64,000 nucleotides of DNA from Bombyx mori (GCF_030269925.1 NC_085127.1:1805501-1869500), one strand, 5' to 3'. Shown: positions 36,101 through 48,059, numbered from the stretch's first letter. Notes: generated from the sequence alone by a model not told the origin. Made by a program: numbers and translations.

Positions 36101-39048
36101 GTTATAATAAAGGATTACCACCGAATCAATTATAAAATCCGTTTAAGTTGTATAAATGTTATAATTTAAATTTAAATATTTTTTTTATTCACATGATTAT
36201 TTTGGTAATTTACAGCGCCAGGCACCACCACCAATGCTTAACGATTTAGCATTCCTGATGACGGGAGGTCGGTACCGGTAAGCATGATAACTTCAATTCC
36301 AAATATAAAAAAATACTAATAATACTTCATAAATAAACTTCCTTCCCACATTACATGATGGTCATGGTCGACAGTATGTTTCCAGAGGTCTTTTTTGCCA
36401 CGTGCCATCTGGCTATGGAATGAGCTCCACAGTATTTCCCGAGCGCTATGACATGTCCTTCTTCAAACAAGGCTTGTGGAGAGTATTAAGCGGTAGGCTT
36501 TGCCCCCGGCATTGCTGAAGTCCATGGGCGACGGTAACCACTCAACATCAGATGGGCCGTATGCTCGTCTGCCTACAAGGCCAGTAAAAAAACTGTCAAG
36601 AGTCAAGTCAAGAGAACTGTCAAGACAATATTGAGAAGAAGAAAATATTCTTCAATAGATTGTTGCACTAAAATATTCTAAACAATTAAATTGGGTGGCA
36701 GTTAATGTTGTGTAGTGATGATCTGATAGTAATGAGCTCTCTGCAGTCTATAGTAAAAATATCTTATGTGGAGTCTGTTGTACACATCCTGATCTATGTG
36801 GTTCATGTATAATTATCTCCCAACACTACTTCGATAAAGCGGCACGATACTCTCATCGTGGCCGCCGATAACAACATTCCCGATCCTGCGGACAGAATGG
36901 AAAGCAGTCGACGTCGCCCCAAACACGTCATTTCGGATCCTCCCGATCCACTAACGGTGCTTTTAGGTACCTCAAGCACCGGTCATCGTTCTCGTCGAAC
37001 CCGTCGCTTGCAACGAAGGGCTCGACGAGTAAATTAACCCTCAGACACAGCCCACTGAGTTTCTCGCCGGATCTTCTCAGTGGGTCGCGTTTCTGATCCG
37101 GTGGTAGATTCTGCGAAGCACGGCTCTTGCTAGGGTTCGTGTTAGCAACGTCGTCAGGTTTGAGCCCCGTGAGCTCACCTACTAGTTAAGGTTACGCTGA
37201 TATAGCCACTCAGGCTCGCAGCTTAGGTAGAAAAAAAAAATCCAGTATAAAACTCATTGTCTTTGCAGAAACACAGGTAGAAGAGATACAATCCTCGAAC
37301 AGTTACTCTGGATGATGGGAGCCGGGAGGCCGGGCACTGGTGCTACAACTGCTGGTGCACCATTTGTACTTGTCGGAGCACCTGGAGACTATGTTTTTGG
37401 AGGAGAAGGTAAAAAATTTATCCGTTTTATTATCTTATGATATCTAAATTTTGTTAAAAATATGGACCTGGTGGATCTATAGTGTTGTTTTTTTTTATTA
37501 GCTTTATTCAAACTAAAATGCCTTGACATCCATAAGGAAGGTTTTAAATTGTTACATTCATAGAATACATTTTGAGACTGCTTTAATGAAGATGGAAAAG
37601 ATTTAACAACAATAAAGTTTTAATACTTTGTTAGATATTGCTTTCATGAAGATTAAAAGACTAAATTTGTTATTAGGCTTAGACGCAGTAGTAACACAAC
37701 TTCTAGGCCAGTTGGAGAACTCAGGGCCTCCTCCTCTACCACGGGATCAGCTAGCCGCATTACCACAGGAGATACTCACGGAGGATCATGCTGCTAAAGG
37801 GACTGCTTGTTCAGTGTGCTGGGAAAATTTTGAAACAGGTTAGTAAAACACAAGCATCTCAATTTAAGATCCTATAGCATGAAATAGCTAGAATGATATG
37901 TGAGCTCATTCACAAATTTAACAAAAAATAAATAAATAACCTACTGAACTGATTATTACCATCATGAATATATGAATATATTTTTATCAATTTACATAAT
38001 TAAGAGTGAAACTTTTACAATTTTTGTAGTAAGGCATAAAATGTTTTTTACTTAATATTACTTATGATTTAGGAATGAATTAGGATTAATAGCTTTGCCA
38101 TTTGTAACAACTATCAACAGTGACTAATCAAGATAAGTTAACAAAATATGTAATTCACATTTCAGGCGAGACAGTATCGCGGTTAGAATGTGAGCATCTG
38201 TTCCACTCGTCGTGTATCTCCCCGTGGCTGCAGCTACACGCCACCTGTCCCATCTGTCGGCGCTCGCTGCTCCCAGCAGATCCTCCGCCTGCCGATACTG
38301 AAGCCATCACCAATACCACAAGCACCACCACAGACACCACAGCCACCGCCACGACCCAGCAACCGCCGCTACCGCCCACGCAACCGCCCACGTCTACGGC
38401 CAGTAGTACTCCGTCAATAGCTTCAATCAATGCTCGGTCTGGTGTGTATCATCTTCCTGATTATAATTCGCAACATAAATGTTACGAACATAAAACTATT
38501 ATGCAAAAACCAAATAGGATTTGCATTAGAAAAAAATAAAAACTATTTACTCTCTAAAAATAAATAAAAACTATTTGCGGTAGGCAGCGGCTTGGCTCTG
38601 CCCCTGGCATTGCTGAAGTCCATGGGTGACGGTAACCACTCACCATCAGGTGGGCCGTATGCTCGTCTGCCTACAAGGGCAATAAAAAAAACCTTTTTTA
38701 AAACTACAATTTTATACTTATTAACAGAATGGTGATAGAGCATTTTTCATGACAAATCTAAATACTTTAAATAGCTACAAATTTTTGATTACTATTCAGT
38801 TTAATTTCAAACATTTGATTATTAAACAATCCCCTATCTATACTTACAATATTCATAGTGTAAAATATTATATAATATATTTGATGGTTCTAGGTTTCGC
38901 GGCGGCGCTGCAGCAGATGATGCAGGCGACGGGCGCGCACGTGACGCTCTCGGGCTTCGACTCGGGCTCGTCGGGCTCCGGCTGGCCCGACACCTCGTCG
39001 TCGTCGCTCGGCTCGGACCGGTACAACATGGACATCGACTACGACTAA
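33128..39048 (+). CDS. RNF126: RNF126/RNF115-type RING-H2 E3 ubiquitin ligase (7 coding exons)
   Basis: Exons 33128-33211, 34201-34347, 36216-36277, 37269-37408, 37677-37838, 38166-38441 and 38894-39048 splice in phase to 1026 nt, 341 aa plus stop. Residues 14-36 form a C2-C2 zinc ribbon (FFCHRC, then YTCPYC across the first junction), which in RNF126/RNF115 binds ubiquitin or client complexes. Residues 146-175 carry the family signature [15 protein letters not shown]. The RING-H2 ligands are C189, C192, C207, H209, H212, C215, C226 and C229 ([17 protein letters not shown]). After it comes a Thr/Pro-rich stretch (about 240-285) and a Ser-rich, Asp-ended tail. It is somewhat longer than human RNF126. 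Vertebrate relatives ubiquitinate mislocalised hydrophobic proteins with BAG6 and endosomal cargo; the insect counterpart is Iruka. The final exon is much more GC-rich than the introns. Introns hold LINE fragments. Start chosen because it is the first ATG before the zinc ribbon; a second ATG is four codons later. Confidence 0.93.
34635..34992 (-). mobile_element. LINE 3' end (family A) in intron 2 of the RNF126-like gene
   Basis: Minus strand encodes [30 protein letters not shown] and [14 protein letters not shown], then the stop and family tail. Confidence 0.88.
36379..36596 (+). mobile_element. LINE 3' end (family A) in intron 3 of the RNF126-like gene
   Basis: 'ccagaggtcttttttgccac' to 'gcctacaaggccagtaaaaa'. 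Confidence 0.85.
36832..37230 (+). mobile_element. LINE fragment (family B), longest copy here
   Basis: The first 200 bp hold an open frame ending [13 protein letters not shown] plus stop (basic C-terminal end, with [17 protein letters not shown] before it), followed by a 3' UTR with 'cccactgagtttctcgccgg' and 'gatccggtggtagattctgc'. It is probably the C-terminal end of a non-LTR ORF; the family name is unknown to me. It ends about 38 bp before exon 4 of the RNF126-like gene. Confidence 0.7.
38579..38692 (+). mobile_element. LINE 3'-end fragment (family A) in intron 6 of the RNF126-like gene
   Basis: 'ggtaggcagcggcttggctc' to 'gcctacaagggcaataaaaa'. Confidence 0.85.
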
Positions 39049-39480
39049 CTGCAGGCTCGGCCGTGGCGTCGTTCGTGCCGCAGAAGATATGTATTGTTAT
39101 GATCGAAAACGACGCGATTGTCACGTGAACTGTCGATGCCGATGCGGCGAACGCGATGAGACGTACTGTGCGCGAGTGTGAGTCGGTGTGAACTAGTCGT
39201 TGAGTGCTCATGGTGACGCCGAGCTGATCTCTAGTGTTTGCCGTAGTGGATCCTGTGAATGTTGGGAATCGTGCCTTTCATCTGTGACGTTATTGACACT
39301 ACTATATGTGTGGCGTAGTGTGGGACAACTCTCGGTGTGAAAATCTCACAGTGCACATAACTAATGAGTTTATAACTTGTGTCGATTTGATACAGGTTTG
39401 TTGAAATCGACATTTTGAGGTTTTCCACGTCAGTCAATTGTGATTATCGAAATTGTGTCAATAAAAATGTTATAAATAGA
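39049..39480 (+). other. 3' UTR and first poly(A) signal of the RNF126-like gene
   Basis: Non-coding sequence follows the stop codon. The first AATAAA is at 39460-39465. Further AATAAA motifs occur near 39970 and 40190, beyond a Bm1 SINE, so longer 3' ends are possible. Confidence 0.5.
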
Positions 39481-39657
39481 ATAGTTAATGAAATTGTTAT
39501 ACTATATTAAATGTAACTAGTTTAATGTAATGTAATAGTTGGGGTTGAATATAACTGACGTGGACTTGTTGTGTTAAGATTGTGTGCTAAATATTTTTTT
39601 ATGACTGTGACAGATCTAAACGATCTATATCTTGTATAGTGAATTAATGTTAATGTT

Positions 39658-39904
39658 TTACTGGTGGTAGTGCGTAATGTAAGCCCGCCTGGGCTGATAT
39701 TACTGATCTGCCTAATTCTGCTGTGAAGCAGTAATGTATTCCGATTTGAAGGTTTGAGAAAGTGTTATGCAGCACAATTGAGAATTAGACCTCATATCTA
39801 AAGTTGGTTGGCGGCGTTTACGTTGTAATATCTATGGCTTCTGGTAACCACTTACCATCAGGTGGGTCCTGAGCTTGTCACCCGTGTAAGCTAATAAATA
39901 AAAA
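39658..39904 (+). mobile_element. Bm1 SINE, diverged, downstream of the RNF126-like gene
   Basis: 'tactggtggtagtgcgtaat' to 'cacccgtgtaagctaataaa'. Many substitutions mark it as an older copy. Confidence 0.8.
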
Positions 39905-42365
39905 TTGTGAGATTTTCAAGCTGAGCTTAAATTATTGAATTGTTTGTGATTTCGTAAACACGCGTTTCACGTAATAAATAAAATTGTATGTAGAAGAGTC
40001 ATGGTTCAATTGTTTTTATTTTTAGTAATCTTTTTGTCATGTAAATTATGTAAATATGCATCGTAAGTTAGGGCCTTTAATGCTGAAGTAACATGGATTG
40101 TAAATGTATTAAAGAAACGGTTGAAACTTTGACTCTAGTATATAATTTTTGTTTGTGTTTTGTAAAGTATTGTTATTATGGATTGTGTAAAATAAATAAA
40201 TAAATATTAATACATAAAATTTTAAAATATCTGAACATTAAGCGTTAGCTTTATGAAAATTTTAATGATTATTTTAATTTCTCTAATACATGGTTATGTA
40301 AATATTTTATTTTTTGAAATGCGGTTTGAGAACACCATCGTAATGAAGTATTGATGCGTACAAAAAGCAATAATCATATTTGTAATAATAAAATGAAACA
40401 AAATACAAAATTTATTAATTGAATTTTGCTGTTTATTATTTAATAACATATACATTAACTGATACCTCAGCTCTGCAGAGTAACAAGTATCTTAAACAGT
40501 TAGTTATACAGCAATTAACATAAATATGGGATATTATTCATTATAAGAGAAACTAGACTTTAAAAGAAAGGTTCTACGTTGCGGCTGTCATCAATGAAAA
40601 AAAATTAAATGAATGATTTAAAAAGACAATATTTTTGTAAAATTAATATTAAGTGAAATGAAATATTGAAATTAAAATTGAAATACATTGTAACATTGAA
40701 ATGCACAGATCAAACTACCATGCTATTTAATTTCCTAACTGCGACAAGAACATATTTTTTTGAATTGTCACACTTCAGAACTGAGGCCTATCGATCGATA
40801 CTATTAATCCAACAATCAAATTACGTATGTGATGTTGTTTGAGTGCTCGCAGTCCGGAGTCTGTCAGCTGCCTATTAACATTGTTTATGGTACTTTAGAT
40901 ACCCTTTCCTTTCCTAATAAGGAAACATTGTACAAAAAAAAATGTTTATGGTACGGGCGATGGTTGTGTTTGAATCTGCCGGCTGGACCGTCTTTCGTGT
41001 CAATACCAATAAAGAAGACAGTTTGTCATCTTCCCACCCAGTCTGATCTCCATTGATGATGTTAAAAAACGGCTATAACCACTATCAAAGACTACTTGTT
41101 TGATAGCAGTTCGAACAGTGGACTAAAACGTTTAAGAACTCGCACGAGAGACACTTAGATCTGTTACAAAGAGGAATCCTACTTAATTATGTATAAACTT
41201 AAAAAAATATTTTAGTATATTATGAATATGTACCCGACATTAGTTCATTCAGTCCGATGTGATTGAAGCGTCCGTTGATAATTGAATAATTATACTATAT
41301 CATTTTACAATATTACACAGCATTTTATAACATTAGAAGAATTTGCAATCTACTTTTAAAAAAAAAATTTTTTTTTATGGACACTTAATTTCTTTATTGG
41401 TCGTCGACCCCTAGACCGTTATTTTCAAATGCATTAGATATTTGGTGCAATTTCCTTAGAGACGCTCGCATATATCGATGTTACGGTAGATTCTGTTGCA
41501 GTGGATATCCGACGTTATGCCTCTTGTAACTTCGAGAGTTTATAAAATTGTCAACGTTCCTTTTTGGCTTGTCCGGCACTGAACGTAGTGAGCGAAGTAA
41601 TGAGTATGTGAGTTCTGTTATTGCTTACGATCAAAGCGTAATGCATATTTTCAAAGACATATTGTATCACGAGAACACCATCAATAAATCCGAGCATGAA
41701 ATGTTAAACGAATGGAAATAAAAGTTTTAACGAAAATGAAGGAATTGGCATGTTTTATTTTATATCATATACTGTATTTATAATTCTAAATAATGTAGCC
41801 TAGATTTGCTTTTGTACAGCTTTCAAACTATTGATTTGGTAAATATGTTTTTGGAATAGTCTCCATTGTTACTTTGATTCTCAATGTTTTTGGAATATCT
41901 TCCAAGAAGTTCGGTGGGAAACTCAGCTAGGCTGATGCTGATGCGTGAATTCGAAGTCTTCGACGAGTAACTGCGGTTTGGTTGTTGCTAGCGTTAAAAC
42001 CAGTTGCATCCCACAGGACCGAGAGTCAATCAGGGGGACCGATCAGGACGTGTCTATAGCATCACCTATAAGCACAGTGGCGAGTTGCTGCATGAGACGG
42101 GTCAGTAGTTAGCGGCGGCCCCGATAAGGAAGCTGATTGGCCATTTTGTTGTTATGAAGTAGCATTCCCACGCTGTCTATAGATCCTTACGAATAGCTTC
42201 ACTATTTTACTAAAATGTGGCTTTTTAGTACAATAATATTTCGCATTCCAATTCCATTAAACTAATAAAGTTTTCTTTCGTTTGTAATTTAACTCATTTA
42301 CAATATCTGACATTTCGTACATTACTTGTCGTAGTGACAGATAACAGTCGTTCAGTTGGAGAACA
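39905..42365. other. Gene-poor stretch, no recognised gene
   Basis: AT-rich. The 75-codon frame at 40829-41056 has no family resemblance. A diverged trace of family-B LINE may lie near 41910-42000 ('ggtgggaaactcagctaggc'). Confidence 0.5.
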
Positions 42366-42535
42366 GTGTGCTTAGTGAGAGTTTTTTTACTTTCTCGGTA
42401 GCGGAAAAGTTAACTTAAATTTGTATGGAGTTGGAACGTTTGCCTACGTTTGCCGTTAGGGGCGCTGTTCCAACTCCATACTTTGAGTTAACTTTTACGT
42501 TATCGAGAACGTTAAAAAACTCGCACTAAGCACAC
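42366..42535. mobile_element. Hairpin MITE copy 3, both arms complete
   Basis: Near-perfect palindrome: 'gtgtgcttagtgagag' at the left, 'ctcgcactaagcacac' at the right, and the arms pair through 'aaagttaact' and 'ggagttggaac'. The flanks are agaaca (42360-42365) and agaact (42536-42541), a possible 6-bp duplication with one mismatch. Confidence 0.85.
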
Positions 42536-42545
42536 AGAACTAAGT

Positions 42546-42789
42546 TACTGGTGATAGGACCTCTTGAGAGTCCACGCGGGTAGGTACCACCACCCTCCCT
42601 TTTTCTGCTGTGAAGCAGTGATGCGTTTCGGTTTGAAGGGTGGGGCAGCCGTTGTAACTATACTTGAGACCTTAGAACTTATATCTCAAGGTGGGTGGCG
42701 CATCTACGTTGTAGATGTCTATGGGCTCCAGTAACCACTTAACACCAGGTGGGCTGTGTGTCCACCCATCTAAGCAATAAACAAAAAAA
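42546..42789 (+). mobile_element. Bm1 SINE, near full length
   Basis: 'tactggtgataggacctctt' to 'ccacccatctaagcaataaa'. It sits 10 bp from the hairpin MITE; five bases are missing around 'gctgtgtgtccacc'. Confidence 0.92.
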
Positions 42790-43098
42790 GTGTTTTATTC
42801 GTACGTGTTTATAACATTTTCATGTTGCACAAGTTGAACATTTGCTAATAAAAAAGGCCATTAATTACTTTAAACCCATATGCCGGTTAAAAGCAGGTAC
42901 AGAACCGCACGTGTGCTTGCATCTGCCGCTTAATTGACGTACCTGCTCGACCGGACTCTGTTATCGTCGGGCTCGGGTTGACGGCGCGTGCTATCCGAAG
43001 AATTAGGCATGTGTGGCGTCATCGTTTGTATGATTTCGATTAATTCCAAATTCAATCTTTATGAAATACATCTTTAATGAAAACAGGCACTTTTTCTT

Positions 43099-43181
43099 TT
43101 ATTTATTTTTATTGCTTAGTTGGGTGGACGAGCTCACAGCCCACCTGATATTAAGTGGTTACTGGAGCTCATAGACTATAG
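43099..43181 (-). mobile_element. Bm1 SINE, 3' fragment
   Basis: 'ttattgcttagttgggtgga' to 'ggttactggagctcatagac'. Confidence 0.8.
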
Positions 43182-43206
43182 CTAATTGTAATGTATTTAT
43201 TTTTTA

Positions 43207-43392
43207 TCTCCTTTTTTTATTGGTTTGATGGTCGGACAAGCTTACGGCCCATCTGGTGTTAAGTGGTTATCGGAGCCTATAGACATCAACAAGGCAAAAG
43301 TCGCCACCTGTTTCGCGGCATTAATGGACAGGCTGGTGGTATCTACCTACCTACTCTCGGCCTCACAGGACATCCGGCAGGATACAAGTAAT
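43207..43392 (-). mobile_element. Bm1-like SINE, diverged
   Basis: 'ttattggtttgatggtcgga' to 'cctcacaggacatccggcag'. Confidence 0.65.
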
Positions 43393-43706
43393 TTTGCTTA
43401 ATTCTCTGTTTAAGCATATTTTTTTAGTATTTTTACGTTTTTTATTTACGGCATACAAATTGTGTAATAATCTAAAATAACATAAAAAAATGTAAGCACT
43501 TAATGCAGTTAGCTGACAAATTTATTGCCAATGCCAATATTCACGAAACATCTCTTGAGGCTCATTTAAGATAAGGCATGCACGAAATGCAGTTGTACAT
43601 AATTTAACATGCTCATAACATCGCATCGTCGAGATGAAAAGGACGAAAAGGTAAAACATATGTTTTTGTTTATGTTAAAAAATATTACTGTAGTTAGGTA
43701 CGTGTC

Positions 43707-43919
43707 TTGGCAACTTTGTTAAAGATATTCGATATTCCGGCCCGGGAGTACTTGTATGTCCATGACACAGGAGAAAATCTCATGGCTGCTGAATGTGTAA
43801 CATCTCACTTCAACTATCTTATTCTTCGCGACCGGAAGAAATTCACTGTAAAGACTACTAACACCAAGCCACATTTTCGTAATAAAAGTTTAATCATTAA
43901 TGATGATGGTCACATTTAA
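43707..43919 (+). other. Unidentified 70-codon open frame without an ATG at its start
   Basis: The frame opens with TTG, reads FDIPAREYLYVHDTGENLMA and continues to a TAA after INDDGHI. It looks more protein-like than most frames nearby, but I see no splice signals that would make it an exon, and no known family. Confidence 0.2.
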
Positions 43920-44185
43920 ATCTTGCGCTTGGTACGTAATTGCATGGCACCCAATATAAAACATTTCTTTGTTTAATCTTCGTTCTTTTTCTGTTAAAAT
44001 CATAATTATAGCGATTAAAAACCTACTTTTGAAGACATTATGCTGTGGCCTTTTTGCTGACTGTGTATGATGTTCCATTAGTTGCTCTAATATGTGATGC
44101 TGCCCTAATGACTTTTTAAGTTTGGTTTAAAGTAGTTTTAAATTTTATTTAGTCTTCGTAAGAAAGTAAACTAGAGAGTCTGCAC

Positions 44186-44610
44186 TTTTTGGCGGGAACG
44201 CGAGGAGTGAAGTTGTGTGATTTGTTTTATTTTGTCTATTTAGTGTATCTTCAGGTTTAAATATGTAATAGCGGTGGTTTATTAACTGTTTAATATCTGT
44301 GAAAGTGCACAAATGCGCGAAAATGAAACAAAGTCGCTGGACGTAACTTTTCGGATTCCTCCAAAAAGTCCACTGAAAAAATCTCAGTAAAGGACCATCA
44401 TTTTACTAAGATTATATTTCATCCCATATCATCTCATTTCTGTTAATTTCATCCCAGTTGATTAATGTCTCAAATTAATCATCTTCATTTCATTTCATTT
44501 AATTTCATATCACTCCATATTATCATTTTTCATAAACATAAGATTAAAAATTAAAATAAGACTTGACCTAAAGGTCTTAGTTACCAGGTCATAAAATCTC
44601 TTAAAAAAAA
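44186..44610 (+). mobile_element. 425-bp short retroelement with perfect 14-bp target duplication
   Basis: Flanked by tagagagtctgcac at 44172-44185 and 44611-44624. Starts 'tttttggcgggaacgcgagg'; ends 'ggtcataaaatctcttaaaa' with a short A-run. No tRNA-like boxes were seen and there is no ORF, so it is either a SINE-like element or an internally deleted LINE. A second copy is at 16901-17285. Confidence 0.85.
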
Positions 44611-45180
44611 TAGAGAGTCTGCACAGGGAATAACGAGTATTTTCGTTTCAATTCAGTTAATTTGCTTTTGAATGAATCAAGTGATGGATATACATTATTC
44701 TATACGATATAAACAGGTGAATAATTAATGGTAAATTACAAGAGTCGAAGCCACAACAACCATGATGTTCTCGAAAATGATAGCGTTTAACTCTGACAAA
44801 AACTTTATTGTACCTAACTGACTTTTAATTGTATTATGGTTTTTGTTTAATTTGAAAGATTTCCCGAGCCTCTGTATTTTACTTTAGTAAGTTAAATTAT
44901 TCTTCTGTAAGTTAAGGACATACGTAGAAATGTATAGTTTCCGTTTATTAACGCAAAAAATCAGCTCCATGATCGTGGCGAGGTGGACGAACTCGCTGCG
45001 ACTAATGTCAGCCCGCCATCTTGAAATTATAGTTTCATTTATAAAGTAAAATGACAAATTTGAAGAAATGGCATTTTACATACGCTAGTCGTTTCTCAGA
45101 AGTTTTTGAGAGAACTAAGGAATGGTTGCCTTCACTGGATTGGGAGGTTTCTTTTTTTGGGAAGGTAGGGCTACCGGTGG

Positions 45181-45420
45181 CTCTGGTGAGCTCACGGGCT
45201 CAACCAGTTCGGTTAGGATTTGCTGACAGCTGCGCGATCGCCTCTGAAGGAGACCTAGCAGCACAGCCGTTTCGCGAATGCATCTACTGCCGGATCCGAA
45301 AGATCCGGCGAGGAACTCAGCGAGCTGATGTATAAGTTAGGTTGCACTTTGAACTCTTTGGCGAGTTCGACGAGTACGGTTACCAGGGTCCCTAAGCCTA
45401 GAGCGGCAGGCGTCTAATAA
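45181..45420 (-). mobile_element. LINE fragment (family B), diverged
   Basis: 'gctctggtgagctcacgggc' to 'gagttcgacgagtacggtta'. Confidence 0.55.
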
Positions 45421-45437
45421 TAGTGTTAATGGATCGG

Positions 45438-45552
45438 TGTGCTTACTGCGAGTTTTTTAACGTTCTCGATAACGTAAAAGTTAAGTCAAATTTGTATAGA
45501 TTTGGAACGTTTGCCTATGTTTGCCGCTAGGGGCATTGTTCCAGCTGCATAC
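45438..45552. mobile_element. Hairpin MITE copy 4, truncated
   Basis: 'gtgtgcttactgcgagtttt' through 'gccgctaggggcattgttcc'. Confidence 0.7.
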
Positions 45553-45844
45553 ATATTTTAGGTAACTTTGGATGGATCTGTAAGGACGTGTTATTGAGAT
45601 TGTTGATTTGAATACGTACATATTTATAAATATGGATGTGTGCGTGATATTAAAAAGAAAACTTTAATTGTATATTGGTCGTCTAATTCATTCGTCCGAT
45701 TCTGATGAAACTCGTTACAGTTGTCGTTGGCACTTCAGGTAATATTTCTGTCATAGTAACGTCAACGTACGCTAGATGGCGTGCGAATTTCAAGAAATTA
45801 TGCTGTTCATACTTTGAAGGTAAACGTCTTATGAAATATCTTTA

Positions 45845-45961
45845 ACGGTAGGCAGCGGCTTGGCTCTGCCCCTGGCATTGCTGAAGTCCATGGGCGACGG
45901 TAACCACTCACCATCAGGTGGGCCGTACACTCGTCTGCCTACAAGGGAAATAAAAAAAAAA
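45845..45961 (+). mobile_element. LINE 3'-end fragment (family A)
   Basis: 'cggtaggcagcggcttggct' to 'ctgcctacaagggaaataaa'. Confidence 0.85.
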
Positions 45962-46135
45962 TCTCACCGAAGCAGTGATGTTGCTCGGTAGACCGACGGT
46001 CCAGTTATTGTGGTTTGAAATTTTTATATAAATTTTATGTAAGCTTATCTTGAAAATATCGTTAGCGAGATTCATGCATCTGTCTAATATCTTCTATTCT
46101 TTAGCATTTCGAAGCCTGTGCCCACATATTTTATA

Positions 46136-46318
46136 ACCCACTGAGTTTCTGGCCGGATCTTCTCAGTGGGTCGCGTTTCCGATCCGGTGGTAGATTCTGC
46201 GAAGCTCTGCTCTTGCTAAGACTAGTGTTAGAAACACACCCGGTTTCGGCCCCGTGAGTTCACCTACACGCCAAGGAGAAGCTGATATAGCCTCTCAAGG
46301 CTAATAGCATAGCTAGAA
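46136..46318 (+). mobile_element. LINE fragment (family B)
   Basis: 'cccactgagtttctggccgg' to 'agcctctcaaggctaatagc'. Confidence 0.7.
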
Positions 46319-46649
46319 AAAAAAGTGTGTGGTATCGTGGGACACCGGATAGGGACGAAGTTCCTTAATATGAAAATATTAATTTTAAGTTCTATTAGAG
46401 GTATAAAGAAAATAAAACTGGAGGTTTCGCAACGACCCACGGTCATTCGGTAACGTGCGAACTTATTGTGGTACACTTCATTCACGGTTGTTTGCATAAG
46501 AGTTAGTGTATTGCGCAAACGAACGAAAGTTAAGTCGTACACTGTGTGCATTACTAATAAAAATCTTACGTTACGGACGTTTTTCCCGGTTAGCGTACCC
46601 CTCCAAATCGTCCCATAAGAAACTTAGTTCCAAAAAAAAAAAATTACCT

Positions 46650-46874
46650 TTATTGTTTTAAGTAATGAGATAGATCTATTTTATGATTATTTTTGTTCTT
46701 GTACTTCAATATTTCTAATGGAATACTCGTATCTTTATGTTCTGATTTTCGTTTTGTTTCTTGTACATTTCTTAACCATTTCATAACCTTTGTTCCGCCG
46801 TTTTTTTGTTTACTAGAAGTAAACTCGGGAGCAAAGTCGTTCACCTTCACTGCAAACTGTTTGACTTGTGCCTG
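46650..46874 (-). other. Orphan terminal-exon-like coding stretch, 74 codons plus stop
   Basis: On the minus strand a pyrimidine-rich tract (TTTTTTATTTTCTTC) is followed by CAACAG, then an open frame QAQVKQFAVKVNDFAPEF ... MKWLRNVQETKRKSEHKDTS ... DLSHYLKQ and a stop. The composition (charged, lysine-rich, no repeats) looks like real protein. It could be the last exon of a gene whose upstream exons I cannot find, or a fragment of one. An AATAAA overlaps the stop codon. Family not recognised. Confidence 0.4.
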
Positions 46875-47500
46875 CTGTTGCGCTATTGTATTGTGTACAA
46901 TAATGAAGAAAATAAAAAACGAGTTTAGTTTATTTACTTTTTATTGTATTTCAATTCGAGAGCTGTACCTGTTCAAAGGTCTTGACAAACGGACAATAAA
47001 TGCTTCTGTGAGTATCCCGTCTTTGTTTGAGATACGGAGCAAGGTCATCCATGCCCAATTTGAAGGTTGGGGCAGTTGTTACCAGTAAAATTTAGCAGTA
47101 AATCTCATCATAGTAGGCGACGCCTACGCATTGTGATATTTAACCGGTCATTTACCCGCATTTTGCAATAAAAAAATCAGTAAAAAGGCTGACTTCATTT
47201 GAGCACGACCAATTAAGAGAAAAACATACAGCAGAAATTCTATGATAAAATAATAAACGCGAAAGTAAACCATAAAACCGTACTCCTCACAATAATATTA
47301 AACTTCCACAGTCTCGCTCCGTGCTTGCAAGCATGCTATTAGGTCGCTTATTGGCGTTGTCACCTTTTACTAAGCATTTAACACGCATTAATTGACTCAA
47401 ACATACCAATAACAAATGGCAAGTTATATTTACAGGTGACCAAGCCACAGAGTCAAATGAACTGTCGGTCGGTGAACGCAGAGAACGGAATAAAATATAT

Positions 47501-47998
47501 AATAGTTTAAAAAAACTAACAAAATACGCTTTTATAGAAAATCCAATTAAAAAATATAAAATAAATTTGAATTAAAAATAGTGTAAGAAAATATTCTTTT
47601 TTTGTAAAAAAGCGTGGGGTGCTTTGCAAAATAACTCTTCTACTCATATCTGTTCATAAAATATTTATAACTACTGATACCATGCACCCCACGCTTTTTT
47701 TATAAATAATTTTTTATTACACTATTTTTAATCCAATTTTATTTTCTATTTTTTAGTTGGATTTTCTATAAAAGCGTATTTTGTTAGTTTTATTAAACTA
47801 TTTTTTATTTTTCAGTTTTAGTTGATTTTCAATTTTTACGTTATTTTTCTTTAATATAGAATTGTCATCGGTCTTTAATAAGTATACCAAATTTCGAGTT
47901 AATCCGACGTTTTGAAGCGGGTCAAAATCATGTTCAAAGATTCCGTTACATTCTAACATATATACGTCTGAAGCTAATAAAAGAAGCGTATTAAAACT
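47501..47998 (-). mobile_element. Foldback element copy 1 (family with AATACGCTTTTAT ends)
   Basis: Contains a roughly 300-bp imperfect palindrome (47501-47806): 'aaaatacgcttttatagaaa' pairs with 'tttctataaaagcgtatttt', and 'agcgtggggtgc' pairs with 'gcaccccacgct'. It continues into a unique arm ending 'gaagctaataaaagaagcgt'. Read on the minus strand it matches 57657-58160. Confidence 0.75.
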
Positions 47999-48059
47999 CG
48001 TCTTCGACCTGCGCTCGGCGCTTGTGGAAACGACACTGACTTTTAGAGGCAGTTGCAAT

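Noticed and set aside
39005..39211. Antisense ORFs over the last exon of the RNF126-like gene
   Set aside because: They are shadows caused by the high GC content and Ser codons of the real exon.
40829..41056. 75-codon ORF downstream of the RNF126-like gene
   Set aside because: No splice context, biased by local repeats, no recognisable family.
42546..42789. Clustered Bm1 copies as a CRISPR-like or satellite array
   Set aside because: Copies are spread over the window in both directions with unrelated spacing; they are independent SINE insertions.
45051..45335. A 94-codon ORF on the plus strand
   Set aside because: Its second half overlaps a LINE family-B fragment in reverse; no splice signals or family support.
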